DNA from: Acidovorax kalamii
Lineage (GTDB): Bacteria; Pseudomonadota; Gammaproteobacteria; Burkholderiales; Burkholderiaceae_C
Reading direction: 5' to 3'
Length of the DNA stretch: 64,000 bases
NCBI RefSeq assembly: GCF_002245625.1
Contig: NZ_NOIG01000011.1
Span: 186,001 to 250,000 of the forward strand
Part shown: positions 10,064 through 18,826 of the stretch, piece after piece
Layout: the number at the start of each line of letters is the position of its first letter
Numbering within the stretch: position 1 is the first letter of the stretch
Translations under genes and position numbers: made by a program
The notes under the pieces: generated by a model
Databases searched by the model: none
Seen by the model: only the letters and a program-made list of their open reading frames with translations
What the model was told of the DNA's origin: nothing

Positions 10064-10714
10064 TCAGCGCCAGTACGGGTTGCGGTGGTGCGGGTAGTAC
10101 GGCCGGTCGTAGCCATACTCAATCACCGTCACGGGCGGCGTCACATAGGTGGGCTGCTGGTAGACCGGCTGCACCGGGTAGGTGGATGTGACCACGCCGG
10201 GTTGGCTGTACACGCCTTGCTGGGCGTAGGGGTCAGGCTGGGTGGAATAGGTCTGGCCCGTGGGCTGCACGCTCAGCGGAATCCAGCGGCCGGGGTCGTT
10301 CTGGGTGCGTGTGGTGTACTGCCTGCCTGCGTACTCGTACACCACGTTGTAGCCCACGGTGCGGTTTTCGTAGTAGGTCTCGGTGGTGCAGCGCTGCACG
10401 TTCTGGTACTGGGGCTGGCCGCCTTCGATCTGATTGCCCAGCACGGCCCCGCCGATCACGCCGATGGCAGTGGCGGCTGCACGGCCACTGCCCTTGCCGA
10501 TGGCATTGCCTGCAGCACCGCCCGCAATGGCGCCCATCACGGCGCCAGCGCCGCTGGTGCGATTGCCGCTGTACACGGTTTCATTGCCGCACACCTGCTG
10601 GGGGATGCCCACTTGCTGCACGATGGGCGTGGCGGACAGCACTCGGCCCTGTTCCTGGGCGCTTGCCAGGGAGGCGACAGCAGCCATCGCGGAAAAAATG
10701 ACGATCTTTTTCAT
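10064..10714 (-). CDS. Glycine-zipper 2TM domain envelope protein (SlyB/YMGG-like)
   Basis: 216-aa exported protein. An N-terminal signal peptide (MKKIVIFSAMAAVASLASAQ) is followed by a glycine-zipper segment at about residues 53-95 (GAVMGAIAGGAAGNAIGKG and IGVIGGAVLGNQIEGG), then a Tyr/Gln/Pro-rich tail with repeated YxQP and YxP motifs ending HHRNPYWR. No lipobox Cys is seen. Glycine-zipper proteins of this class sit in the outer membrane or periplasm and often respond to envelope stress. The ATG at 10714 is preceded by an AAAGGAG ribosome-binding site; the upstream in-frame extension lacks a signal peptide and is rejected. Confidence 0.85.
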   Translation of the reverse strand: MKKIVIFSAMAAVASLASAQEQGRVLSATPIVQQVGIPQQVCGNETVYSGNRTSGAGAVMGAIAGGAAGNAIGKGSGRAAATAIGVIGGAVLGNQIEGGQPQYQNVQRCTTETYYENRTVGYNVVYEYAGRQYTTRTQNDPGRWIPLSVQPTGQTYSTQPDPYAQQGVYSQPGVVTSTYPVQPVYQQPTYVTPPVTVIEYGYDRPYYPHHRNPYWR

Positions 10715-10799
10715 GGAGAAACTCCTTTCGGGTCGGTACATAACGCGCCGAACACAAGAAAAGTTTAGGCCCGTGACGTCAATTCGGGCCCTGGCAGCC

Positions 10800-10819
10800 G
10801 TAAATCTGCGTAAAGATTT
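10800..10819. promoter_or_regulatory. GTAAA direct repeats upstream of the glycine-zipper gene
   Basis: GTAAA occurs at 10800-10804 and 10810-10814, 10 bp apart, on the plus strand; the same stretch also contains an inverted pair AAATCT (10802-10807) / AGATTT (10814-10819). It lies 86-106 bp upstream of the glycine-zipper start. Tandem boxes spaced by one helical turn are the usual layout for OmpR/PhoB-type response regulators. A similar pair precedes the Slam-like gene at 31.7 kb. Confidence 0.4.
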
Positions 10820-10887
10820 GTGCGATTTTCCCGCGTTGGCGGGCAAATGTCAGCCGGTCATTCAGTCGGTATGTCCCTGCAGGTTCG

Positions 10888-11274
10888 TCAGCCTTTGGGC
10901 GCTGCGTCGCGCCAAGCCTGCCACTGATCGGGCACAAAGCCCACGGATACCTGGGTATGGCCCGCGTTGTGCCATTTGACCACCGGCCGCTTGATCACGC
11001 TGGGCTGGTCGTGCATCAGAGCGCTGGCGCTGGCGTCGTCCGTGACCGCCGCCTGGGTGCCTGCATCCAGCTTGCGCCAGGTGGTGCCCTGGCGGTTGAC
11101 GAGCTTCTGCCAGCCCACGGCGCTCAGCCAGCCGGGCAACTGGGCAGTGGGCACGCCTTGTTTCTTGAAGTCGTGGAACTGGTAGTCCAGCCCTTGTTCG
11201 GTGAACCAGGCGCGGGATTTTTTGACGGTATCGCAGTTGGGAATGCCGTAGAGGGTGATGCGGGCGTTGGTCAT
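10888..11274 (-). CDS. ArsC/Spx-family reductase (YffB-like)
   Basis: 128-aa thioredoxin-fold protein of the ArsC/YffB group. The N-terminus carries YGIPNCDTVKKSRAWF, with the single conserved Cys, then DYQFHDFKKQGVP and IKRPVVKW, both typical. It has one active-site Cys, not a CXXC pair, and lacks the arsenate-reductase neighbours, so I would call it YffB-like (possibly a glutathione-linked thiol reductase) and not a proven arsenate reductase. It diverges from folC with a 60-bp gap. Confidence 0.85.
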   Translation of the reverse strand: MTNARITLYGIPNCDTVKKSRAWFTEQGLDYQFHDFKKQGVPTAQLPGWLSAVGWQKLVNRQGTTWRKLDAGTQAAVTDDASASALMHDQPSVIKRPVVKWHNAGHTQVSVGFVPDQWQAWRDAAPKG

Positions 11275-11334
11275 GCCGCGCATCATCCTCGAAAACGCCG
11301 TGGGGAATGGGGCTCGGCGACAATCCCGGGCAGT

Positions 11335-12660
11335 ATGCAAACCAAACCCCACACTCTGGAAGGCTGGCTGCGCCATTGCGAGCAGCTGCACCCCCACAAC
11401 ATCGACATGGGCCTGGACCGGGTCAGCGTGGTGGCACGCCGCATGGCGCTGCGTTTTGAATGCCCGGTGATCACGGTGGCGGGCACCAATGGCAAGGGCT
11501 CCACCTGCGCCATGCTGGAGGCCGTGGCCCAGCAGGCGGGCTACCGTACGGGGGTGTACACATCGCCCCATTTGGTGCATTTTGAGGAGCGTTGCCGTGT
11601 GCATGGCGAAAGTGTGTCTGCTTCTGATTTGGTAGCGCACTTCGAAGCTGTGGAGCGCGCAAGGGTCCAAAATGGCGATGAAGTATCGCTGACCTACTTC
11701 GAGTTCACCACCCTGGCCATCCTGCGGCTGATGAGCCACGCGCGGCTGGATGTCGCGATCCTGGAGGTGGGCCTGGGGGGACGGCTGGATGCGACCAACA
11801 TCATCGATGCCGACTGCGCCGTGATCACCAGCATCGACATCGACCACACCGAGTTTTTGGGGCCTGACCGCGAAAGCATTGGCCGCGAGAAGGCGGGCAT
11901 CATGCGCACCGGCCGTCCAGTGATCGTGAGCGACCCCATGGCCCCGCAGAGCGTGGTGGACCATGCCCGCGAGATCGGGGCGGACCTGTGGAGCTTCGGG
12001 CGCGATTTCAATTTTTCGGGCGACAAGCAGCAGTGGAGCTGGGCGGGGCGGGGGCGGCGCTATGCCGGGCTGGCCTATCCCTCCCTGCGGGGCGCCAACC
12101 AGCTGGTCAATGCCTCGGGCGTGCTGGCTGCGCTGGAGGCCCTGCGCGACCGCCTCCCGGTGACTGCGCAGGCCGTGCGCAATGGTCTGGCCCTGGTGGA
12201 GTTGCCCGGCCGATTCCAGATCGTGCCCGGCCAGCCGACCCTGGTGCTGGACGTGGCGCACAACCCCCATTCGGTGGCGGCCCTCACGGCCAATCTGGAT
12301 GCCATGGGGTTCTTCCCCACCACGCACGCCGTTTTTGGTGCCATGGCCGACAAGGATCTGGGGCCCATGCTGGCCAAGGTGGGGCCTCTGGTGGACCGCT
12401 GGTACTTCACCAACCTGCCCACTCCGCGCGCAGAGACGGCGGCCACGCTGCAGCAGAAGTGGAATGCCGTGCAGATGGTGGCTGGTGGCCGCCGGGATGT
12501 GACATCGAGCGTGCATGCGGACCCCATGCAGGCCCTGGCGGCTGCGGTGGCTGCGGCAGACCCCGCTGATAGAATCGTGGTCTTTGGCTCGTTTTATACG
12601 GTGGGCGGTGTGCTGATCAACGGAACACCTCGCCTGCAGGCCAAACATCTGGGCCAATAG
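11335..12660 (+). CDS. folC: Bifunctional folylpolyglutamate/dihydrofolate synthase FolC
   Basis: Adds glutamate to dihydropteroate and to folates with ATP. 441 aa. The P-loop is VAGTNGKGST (residues 48-57); LTYFEFTTLAIL and VGLGGRLDATNIID follow the Mur-ligase-like fold, and DVAHNPHSVAAL marks the C-terminal domain. The start at 11335 (MQTKPHTLEGWLRHCEQLHP) matches family N-termini. It is the first gene of folC, SPOR-domain gene, cvpA, purF, a common order in proteobacteria. The next gene begins 34 bp after its stop. Confidence 0.95.
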   Translation: MQTKPHTLEGWLRHCEQLHPHNIDMGLDRVSVVARRMALRFECPVITVAGTNGKGSTCAMLEAVAQQAGYRTGVYTSPHLVHFEERCRVHGESVSASDLVAHFEAVERARVQNGDEVSLTYFEFTTLAILRLMSHARLDVAILEVGLGGRLDATNIIDADCAVITSIDIDHTEFLGPDRESIGREKAGIMRTGRPVIVSDPMAPQSVVDHAREIGADLWSFGRDFNFSGDKQQWSWAGRGRRYAGLAYPSLRGANQLVNASGVLAALEALRDRLPVTAQAVRNGLALVELPGRFQIVPGQPTLVLDVAHNPHSVAALTANLDAMGFFPTTHAVFGAMADKDLGPMLAKVGPLVDRWYFTNLPTPRAETAATLQQKWNAVQMVAGGRRDVTSSVHADPMQALAAAVAAADPADRIVVFGSFYTVGGVLINGTPRLQAKHLGQ

Positions 12661-12694
12661 GGCAGGTTCTGAGGTCCGCACGAGTCGTTACTCC

Positions 12695-13543
12695 ATGGCA
12701 TTTTTCAAGTTTCGGTGGCCCGGGCAGGGTGAGCAGCAACAGGCCGAAAAACCGTCCAGGCGTGGCGCGCGTACGCCGCAGGCCGAGAGTATCGAGGTGA
12801 TGCGCCGCCGGGCCCGCCACCGGCTCATTGGCGCTGCCGTACTGGTCCTGGTCGGGGTGATCGGGTTCCCCCTGCTGTTCGACACCCAGCCCCGACCTGT
12901 GCCCGTCGATATTCCCATTGAGATTCCTGACCGCAACAAGGTTGCGCCGCTGGTTGTGCCTGCGCCTGTGGCCGAGGCCCCTGTGCCCAAGCCTGCGACG
13001 CCTGCTCTGCCCCAGGTTGCTGCCCCTGCTGTGCAACGTGCATCAGCACCGCGCAGCGCGGCCACCAACGGGCTGACGGAAGGGGAAGAGCTGGTGCAGA
13101 GCGCGCGTCCATCTGCTGCCAAGCCTGCGCCCGCAGCGCCCACCGTGGCTGCGGCCGCCCCTGCGGCTGCACCCAAGCCCGACACCAAACCGCCTGCGGC
13201 ACCTGCGCCCGCGCCGGAGCCAAAACCGGCGCAACGCCCCGATGACTCGGCGCGCGCCCGGGCCCTGCTGGAAGGCCGCAGCGCCGAACCAGCGGCCAGC
13301 GCAAATGCCGAAGAAAGCCGTTTTATCGTCCAGGTGGGGGCGTTTGCCGATGCCGAAAAGGCCCGTGAAGCACGCACCAAGGTGGAGCGTGCCGGCCTCA
13401 AGACCTATACCCAGGTGGTGGACACCAAAGATGGAAAACGCACGCGGGTGCGTGTGGGTCCCTTCACCAACCGGGCCGAGGCGGACAAGGCGGCTGCGCG
13501 CATCAAGGCGCTGGAGCTGTCGGCCTCGGTGCTGACGCTGTAA
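12695..13543 (+). CDS. SPOR domain protein (DedD-like)
   Basis: 282-aa inner-membrane protein with a single transmembrane segment (about residues 45-62, LIGAAVLVLVGVIGFPLLF), a long Ala/Pro-rich periplasmic linker (about residues 80-200) and a C-terminal SPOR domain (about 208-282, starting FIVQVGAFADAEKAREARTK). SPOR domains bind glycan strands lacking stem peptides at the division septum. Its place between folC and cvpA matches dedD in E. coli. The linker is low-complexity and probably disordered. Confidence 0.9.
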   Translation: MAFFKFRWPGQGEQQQAEKPSRRGARTPQAESIEVMRRRARHRLIGAAVLVLVGVIGFPLLFDTQPRPVPVDIPIEIPDRNKVAPLVVPAPVAEAPVPKPATPALPQVAAPAVQRASAPRSAATNGLTEGEELVQSARPSAAKPAPAAPTVAAAAPAAAPKPDTKPPAAPAPAPEPKPAQRPDDSARARALLEGRSAEPAASANAEESRFIVQVGAFADAEKAREARTKVERAGLKTYTQVVDTKDGKRTRVRVGPFTNRAEADKAAARIKALELSASVLTL

Positions 13544-13578
13544 GCCGGGCGGCCCGGCGGTTTCTGTTTTTTGTGTCC

Positions 13579-14067
13579 ATGGCTGCGCTGGATTGGATTT
13601 TCGTCGCGGTGCTGCTGGCTTCGATGCTGGTGGGTGCCTGGCGTGGCCTGGTGTTTGAAGTGTTGTCGCTGCTGGGCTGGGTGGTGTCTTTTTTTGTTGC
13701 CCAGTGGTTTGCGGCGGACATGGCGGCGCTGCTGCCTCTGGGCGAGTCGGCGGGATCGCTGCGGTATGCGGCGGGTTTTGTCGTGGTGTTCGTGGCGTCG
13801 GTGTTTGCCTGCGGGTTTGTGAGCTGGCTGGCCAAGAAGCTGATCGAGGCCATTGGCCTGCGGCCCGCTGACCGCACGCTGGGGGCTGTTTTTGGCGTGC
13901 TGCGCGGCATGGTGCTGCTGCTGGCGGTGGCTGTGGTGGTGGGGCTGACCTCGCTGCACGAAGCGCCCTGGTGGCAGGAGTCACAAGCTGCCCCGGTGCT
14001 CGCCGAAGTGCTCAGGGGCTTGAAACCGGCGCTGCCGGAAGAATTTGGTAGGCATCTGCCTTCTTGA
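13579..14067 (+). CDS. cvpA: CvpA family protein
   Basis: 162-aa integral membrane protein with four predicted helices, starting MAALDWIFVAVLLASMLVGA and containing the conserved WRGLVFEVLSLLGWVV and RTLGAVFGVLRGMV segments. CvpA is needed for colicin V export in E. coli; its normal role is not settled, though it has been tied to envelope homeostasis. The ATG at 13579 is chosen over a GTG two codons upstream. purF starts 78 bp downstream, as in E. coli. Confidence 0.92.
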   Translation: MAALDWIFVAVLLASMLVGAWRGLVFEVLSLLGWVVSFFVAQWFAADMAALLPLGESAGSLRYAAGFVVVFVASVFACGFVSWLAKKLIEAIGLRPADRTLGAVFGVLRGMVLLLAVAVVVGLTSLHEAPWWQESQAAPVLAEVLRGLKPALPEEFGRHLPS

Positions 14068-14145
14068 TATCGATGGGGTGGCGGTCACAAGCTGCTGCCA
14101 TGGGGTTGCCGCGGGGCTGTTCCCGCAAACGGATGGAAACTTACT

Positions 14146-15651
14146 ATGTGTGGAATCGTCGGCGTCGTCAGCACAGCGCCCGTCAATCAGCTGATCTATG
14201 ACGCCTTGCTGCTGTTGCAGCACCGCGGCCAGGACGCAGCGGGCATCGTGACCCAGCAGGGCCGCAAGTTCTTCATGCACAAGGCCAAGGGCATGGTGCG
14301 CGACGTGTTCCGCACGCGCAACATGCGAGCCCTGCCGGGCAATGTGGGCCTGGGGCAGGTGCGTTACCCCACGGCGGGCAATGCCTACAGCGAGGAAGAG
14401 GCGCAGCCTTTTTACGTGAATGCGCCTTTTGGTCTTGTGCTGGTGCACAACGGCAACCTGACCAATGCGCGCGAACTGCGCAACGAACTGTTCCAGACCG
14501 ATCATCGCCACACCAACACCGAGAGTGACTCGGAGGTGCTGCTGAATGTTCTGGCGCACGAGCTGGAGCGCTCCACCCGGGGCGTGCCACTGCAGGTCGA
14601 GGATGTGTTCGCTGCCGTGCGTGCCGTGCACAAGCGGGTCAAGGGCTCATACGCCGTGATCGCCCTGATTGCTGGCCATGGTCTGCTCGCGTTCCGTGAC
14701 CCCCATGGCATTCGCCCCCTGGCCCTGGGCCGCAGCCAGGACGGCACGGTGATGGTGGGCAGCGAGTCGGTGGCGCTGGAGGGCACATCCCATGTGTTCG
14801 AACGCAATATCGACCCCGGTGAGGCTGTGTTCATCACGCTGGACGGCCAGGTCCATGCCAGCCAGTGCGCCGAGAAGCCGCAGCTCAACCCCTGCATCTT
14901 CGAGTTCGTATACCTTGCACGCCCTGATTCGGTGCTGGATGGCATTTCGGTGTACCAGGCTCGTCTGAACCTGGGCGAGGCCCTGGCCAAGCGCGTGGTG
15001 TCCACCGTGCCACCCAACGAAATTGATGTAATCATCCCGATCCCCGAGTCCAGCCGCCCCAGTGCCACGCAACTGGCGCACTTGCTCGGCATTCCGTACC
15101 GCGAAGGCTTCGTCAAGAACCGCTATGTGGGCCGCACCTTCATCATGCCGGGCCAGGGCGTGCGCAAGAAGTCCGTGCGCCAGAAGCTCAATGTGATCGG
15201 CAGCGAGTTCAAGGGCCGCAACGTGCTGCTGGTGGACGACTCCATCGTGCGTGGCACCACCAGCCGCGAAATCGTGCAGATGGCGCGTGACGCGGGCGCC
15301 CGCAAGGTGTATCTGGCCAGCGCCGCACCGCCAGTGCGCTACCCCAATGTGTACGGCATCGACATGCCCACCAGCAGCGAGCTGGTGGCCCATGGCCGCA
15401 CAGTAGAAGAGATTCGCCAGGCGATTGGCTGCGACGCGCTGATCTACCAGGACGTGGATGGCATGAAGAAGGCCGTGGGTTCGCTCAATGCCGCCATCGT
15501 GGGCTTTGACGCCTCGTGCTTTGACGGCGTGTATGTTACCGGCGACATCACGGCAGAAGATATTGCCAGCTTGAACGAAGGTCGCGTGGGCGTGGAGGAG
15601 GGCGAAGAAGATACCTCTCGCCTGGCACTGCCGAACGCGCAAGAGGCGTGA
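14146..15651 (+). CDS. purF: Amidophosphoribosyltransferase PurF
   Basis: First committed enzyme of purine synthesis: it uses glutamine and PRPP to make phosphoribosylamine. 501 aa. Cys2 of the N-terminal MCGIVGVVS is the glutaminase nucleophile; LQHRGQDAAGIV is the class II amidotransferase motif. The C-terminal PRTase domain carries the PRPP loop NVLLVDDSIVRGTTSRE near residues 357-373. Its C-terminus ends with an acidic tail. gltX follows after 124 bp; the metZ gene often found here in related genomes is absent. Confidence 0.96.
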   Translation: MCGIVGVVSTAPVNQLIYDALLLLQHRGQDAAGIVTQQGRKFFMHKAKGMVRDVFRTRNMRALPGNVGLGQVRYPTAGNAYSEEEAQPFYVNAPFGLVLVHNGNLTNARELRNELFQTDHRHTNTESDSEVLLNVLAHELERSTRGVPLQVEDVFAAVRAVHKRVKGSYAVIALIAGHGLLAFRDPHGIRPLALGRSQDGTVMVGSESVALEGTSHVFERNIDPGEAVFITLDGQVHASQCAEKPQLNPCIFEFVYLARPDSVLDGISVYQARLNLGEALAKRVVSTVPPNEIDVIIPIPESSRPSATQLAHLLGIPYREGFVKNRYVGRTFIMPGQGVRKKSVRQKLNVIGSEFKGRNVLLVDDSIVRGTTSREIVQMARDAGARKVYLASAAPPVRYPNVYGIDMPTSSELVAHGRTVEEIRQAIGCDALIYQDVDGMKKAVGSLNAAIVGFDASCFDGVYVTGDITAEDIASLNEGRVGVEEGEEDTSRLALPNAQEA

Positions 15652-15744
15652 GCGCAGCGGCCAAACTGCTGTGGGGGCCATGCGGAGGTTGTCCGTCCGC
15701 TGCTCCTGGGATTGACGAATAGACGGATTGACCGAATCGTGACA

Positions 15745-15764
15745 CTGGCCCCGAAAGGGGCCAG
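15745..15764 (+). promoter_or_regulatory. Stable hairpin in the gltX leader
   Basis: Perfect 8-bp stem CTGGCCCC (15745-15752) / GGGGCCAG (15757-15764) with a GAAA tetraloop, ending 11 nt before the gltX ATG. The only purine-rich stretch that could act as a ribosome-binding site (AAAGGGG, 15754-15760) lies in the loop and 3' arm. It could be a purF terminator, though the T-run is weak, or a translational control element for gltX. Confidence 0.55.
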
Positions 15765-15775
15765 ACTTTATTGAT

Positions 15776-17197
15776 ATGACTGAAACCACTGCTTCCAGCT
15801 CGGGCCGCGTGCGCACCCGGTTCGCCCCGTCTCCCACGGGCTTTATCCACCTGGGCAACATCCGCTCGGCGCTCTATCCTTGGGCCTTTGCACGTGCCAC
15901 GGGCGGTGACTTCATTCTGCGCATTGAAGACACCGACCTGGAGCGCTCCACTCAGGCTGCAGTGGATGTGATCATCGAAGGGATGAAATGGCTGGGCCTG
16001 GACCATGACGAAGGCCCGTTCTACCAGATGCAGCGCATGGACCGCTACAAGGCGGTGCTGGCCGACCTGCAGGCTGCTGGCCATGTGTACCCTTGCTACA
16101 TGAGCGTCGCCGAGTTGGATGCTCTGCGCGAGAAGCAGATGGCCGCCAAGGAGAAACCCCGCTACGACGGCACCTGGCGCCCCGAAGACGGCAAGACCCT
16201 GCCGCCGGTGCCCGCAGGTGTGTTGCCCGTGCTGCGCTTCAAGAACCCGCAGGGTGGTGTGGTGGCGTGGGACGACAAGGTCAAGGGCCGCATCGAGATC
16301 CGCAACGATGAGCTGGATGACCTGGTGATCGCTCGCCCCGATGGCACGCCTACCTACAACTTCTGTGTGGTGGTGGACGACATCGACATGGCCATCACCC
16401 ATGTGATCCGCGGCGATGACCATGTGAACAACACGCCGCGCCAGATCAACATCTTCCGCGCCCTGGGCAAGGAGCCACCGGTGTACGCCCACTTGCCCAC
16501 CGTGCTGAACGAGCAGGGCGAGAAGATGAGCAAGCGCAACGGCGCCAAGCCCGTCACGCAGTACCGCGACGAAGGCTACCTGCCCGACGCCATGGTGAAC
16601 TACCTGGCGCGCCTGGGTTGGAGCCATGGCGATGACGAGATCTTCAGCCGTGCTCAGTTCCTGGAATGGTTCAACCTCGACCACCTGGGCCGCAGTGCGG
16701 CCCAGTTTGACGAGGCCAAGCTGCGCTGGGTGAACGCCCAACACCTCAAGGCCATGTCCGACGACGCGCTCGCCGCGCTGGTGGCGCCCCAGCTGCAACA
16801 GCGGGGTGTGCCGGAGCAGGTACTGGCCGATGGCCGCCTGGTACGTATCTGTGCGTTGTTCAAGGACCGCTGTGATACCACGGTGGCGCTGGCCCAATGG
16901 GCGCAGGTGTTCTATGGCGATGTGACGCCTGTGGAGGCCGAGCGTGCACAGCATGTCACCGAGGCCATCGCGCCTGCCCTGGATGCGCTGGCTGATGCAC
17001 TGTCTGCCTGCGAATGGGACAAGGCCTCTATCAGCGCCGCCTTCAAGCAGGTACTGGCCAGCCAGGGCTTGAAGATGCCCCAACTGGCCATGCCAGCGCG
17101 GGTTCTCACCGTGGGCACGGCCCACACGCCATCGGTTGATGCGGTGCTGGAATTGGTCGGACGTGAAAAAGTTGTAGCGCGTTTGCGAAACCGCTAA
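15776..17197 (+). CDS. gltX: Glutamyl-tRNA synthetase
   Basis: Charges tRNA-Glu with glutamate. 473 aa. The class I HIGH motif appears as HLGN (residues 25-28) in [16 protein letters not shown], and the KMSKR loop is intact in GEKMSKRNG near residue 250. The start at 15776 has a poor ribosome-binding site behind a stable hairpin. A cluster of three tRNA genes, including tRNA-Glu, follows within 70 bp, and their probable promoter overlaps the end of this gene. Confidence 0.96.
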   Translation: MTETTASSSGRVRTRFAPSPTGFIHLGNIRSALYPWAFARATGGDFILRIEDTDLERSTQAAVDVIIEGMKWLGLDHDEGPFYQMQRMDRYKAVLADLQAAGHVYPCYMSVAELDALREKQMAAKEKPRYDGTWRPEDGKTLPPVPAGVLPVLRFKNPQGGVVAWDDKVKGRIEIRNDELDDLVIARPDGTPTYNFCVVVDDIDMAITHVIRGDDHVNNTPRQINIFRALGKEPPVYAHLPTVLNEQGEKMSKRNGAKPVTQYRDEGYLPDAMVNYLARLGWSHGDDEIFSRAQFLEWFNLDHLGRSAAQFDEAKLRWVNAQHLKAMSDDALAALVAPQLQQRGVPEQVLADGRLVRICALFKDRCDTTVALAQWAQVFYGDVTPVEAERAQHVTEAIAPALDALADALSACEWDKASISAAFKQVLASQGLKMPQLAMPARVLTVGTAHTPSVDAVLELVGREKVVARLRNR

Positions 17198-17212
17198 AAA
17201 TCTGTCTATAAT
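17183..17212 (+). promoter_or_regulatory. Sigma-70 promoter of the tRNA cluster
   Basis: A -35 box TTGCGA (17183-17188) and a consensus -10 box TATAAT (17207-17212) are separated by 18 bp. The -35 lies inside the last codons of gltX; transcription would begin near 17220, about 45 nt before the first tRNA. Confidence 0.75.
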
Positions 17213-17262
17213 TCAAGGCTCAGATGATGACAACAAATACAAAGTGTTTGAAGTCATTAAGT

Positions 17263-17338
<76 letters not shown>

Positions 17339-17368
17339 AAATTTGTTAATGGTTAGTTCCAAGGTTTT

Positions 17369-17444
17369 GACCCTATCGTCTAGAGGCCTAGGACATCACC
17401 CTTTCACGGTGAGTACCGGGGTTCGAATCCCCGTAGGGTCGCCA
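17369..17444 (+). tRNA. tRNA-Glu (anticodon TTC)
   Basis: 76 nt including CCA. The acceptor stem GACCCTA pairs with TAGGGTC, the anticodon loop CTTTCAC carries TTC, and the T-loop is GGTTCGAATCC. It lies just downstream of gltX, whose product charges this tRNA. Confidence 0.95.
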
Positions 17445-17497
17445 AGTTTGTAGCACTTGGCTTGTGTTGAAGAATGCAAGCAAAAAGCTGCCTGCCA

Positions 17498-17574
17498 GGA
17501 GTGGTAGTTCAGTTGGTTAGAATACCGGCCTGTCACGCCGGGGGTCGCGGGTTCGAGTCCCGTCCACTCCGCCA
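17498..17574 (+). tRNA. tRNA-Asp (anticodon GTC)
   Basis: 77 nt including CCA. The acceptor stem GGAGTGG pairs with CCACTCC, the anticodon stem CCGGC/GCCGG holds the loop CTGTCAC with anticodon GTC, and the T-loop is GGTTCGAGTCC. Last gene of the cluster. Confidence 0.95.
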
Positions 17575-17630
17575 GATTTTCATGACGCTGCAGGCCATAA
17601 GACGGTTGTGGCGCGATGAGGAAAATTAAA

Positions 17631-17667
17631 CGGACTGCAGTAGTCATTGCTGCAGTCCGTATTTCTT
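17631..17667 (+). terminator. Terminator of the tRNA cluster
   Basis: Perfect 10-bp stem CGGACTGCAG (17631-17640) / CTGCAGTCCG (17650-17659), 9-nt loop, then TATTTCTTT. From here to the LysR stop at 17867 (about 200 bp) I see no gene or clear signal. Confidence 0.8.
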
Positions 17668-17866
17668 TGTCCGGCCGCTTGCTTCGTTTGCTACCTTGAT
17701 TGCAAGGCGCGGCAGTCAACCACGGCCAGGGCTTGGGGCCGCTACCGCGGCGCTGGCCGCGAACCTGCTGGCTGGGTTACGAAGCGAGTGACGCCACATC
17801 ATCCGACCCGCTGCCACGCCGCGCGCTTCGGCAAAACAACATCCTGCGGGCAACCCTGCCACAGCT

Positions 17867-18751
17867 TCACCGACGAAGCGCCTGCAATGCAGCCACCGTT
17901 TCCCGCAGTCCGCGGTGCAGCCGCTTGTCCTTGCGCAGGACGATGGCAAGCGTGCGGCGCAGTGGTGGCGACAGGGGCCGTACTTCAAGCGCGCTGCCGT
18001 GGTGTGTGTCCTGCACCGCCATGCCGGGCAGCATCGCGCAGCCCAGGCCGGCGGCCACCAGTTCCTTGATGGCTTCCACGCTGCCCAGCGACATGGCCGG
18101 CTGCAGCGCCACGCCAGCACGGGCGAACCACACGTCGGCCAGGCGCCGGGTCTGGCCGCCGGGCTCGTAGAGCAGCACGGGGTGGCGTGCCAGCTCCTTG
18201 GCGTCCACGCGCCTTGGCAGCCCGGTGCCTTCGGGGGCGATGGCTACGAAGGCGTCTTCCAGCAGCGGCGTGACATGCAGCATGCGCCCGCTGGCGGGCA
18301 GCGTGACAAGGCCCAGGTCCAGCGTGTTGTCTTCCACTGCCTGCACGATGTCGGCGGTGTTGCCCGTGCTGACCGTGATGTCGAGGCCCGCAAAGCGCTG
18401 CCGCAGCGACCGCAGCACGGGGGGTAGCAGAAAGATGCAGGCCGTGGCGCCCGTGCCCAGCCGCACGCGACCTGCCGTGCCGTCGGCGTGGCGGGCGACT
18501 GCCTCCAGTGCGCCGCTCACGGCTGCATCAATGCGGCCCACGTGGGCCAGCAGCTCGGCACCTGCGGCTGTGGGTCGCAGCACGCGCCCTGCGCGCTCCA
18601 CCAGGGGCGTGCCCAGACGCTTTTCAAGCTGGCGCACCTGCAGGCTCACGGCCGGTTGGGTCAGGTCCAGACGCTGCGCCGCCGCTGAAAAACTGCCCAG
18701 TTCGATGGCGGTGGCAAAGCCGTGCAGCTGGTCAAGGTTGATGCGTTCCAT
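17867..18751 (-). CDS. LysR family transcriptional regulator
   Basis: 294-aa LysR-type regulator with an N-terminal HTH (MERINLDQLHGFATAIELG and FSAAAQRLDLTQPAVSLQV) and a periplasmic-binding-protein-like effector domain. The order HTH, LEKRLGTPLVERAGR, then the regulatory domain is typical. The ATG at 18751 is chosen because it places the HTH correctly; a 12-residue upstream extension is unlikely. It diverges from a GNAT acetyltransferase with 75 bp between the starts. Confidence 0.9.
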   Translation of the reverse strand: MERINLDQLHGFATAIELGSFSAAAQRLDLTQPAVSLQVRQLEKRLGTPLVERAGRVLRPTAAGAELLAHVGRIDAAVSGALEAVARHADGTAGRVRLGTGATACIFLLPPVLRSLRQRFAGLDITVSTGNTADIVQAVEDNTLDLGLVTLPASGRMLHVTPLLEDAFVAIAPEGTGLPRRVDAKELARHPVLLYEPGGQTRRLADVWFARAGVALQPAMSLGSVEAIKELVAAGLGCAMLPGMAVQDTHHGSALEVRPLSPPLRRTLAIVLRKDKRLHRGLRETVAALQALRR

Positions 18752-18826
18752 GGCAAAGAATTTCTCATACTCTGTATAAAAAGACAAAGCTTCTTTTATG
18801 AATCAAGGCTTGCCAAACTGGCAGCC

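Noticed and set aside
11610..11700. Lower-GC stretch in folC resembling part of the interspersed repeat.
   Set aside because: The frame reads through with expected residues before LTYFEFTTLA, and the palindromic arms are absent.
15548..17125. Minus-strand open frame of about 525 codons opposite gltX.
   Set aside because: Shadow frame; gltX has both class I synthetase motifs.
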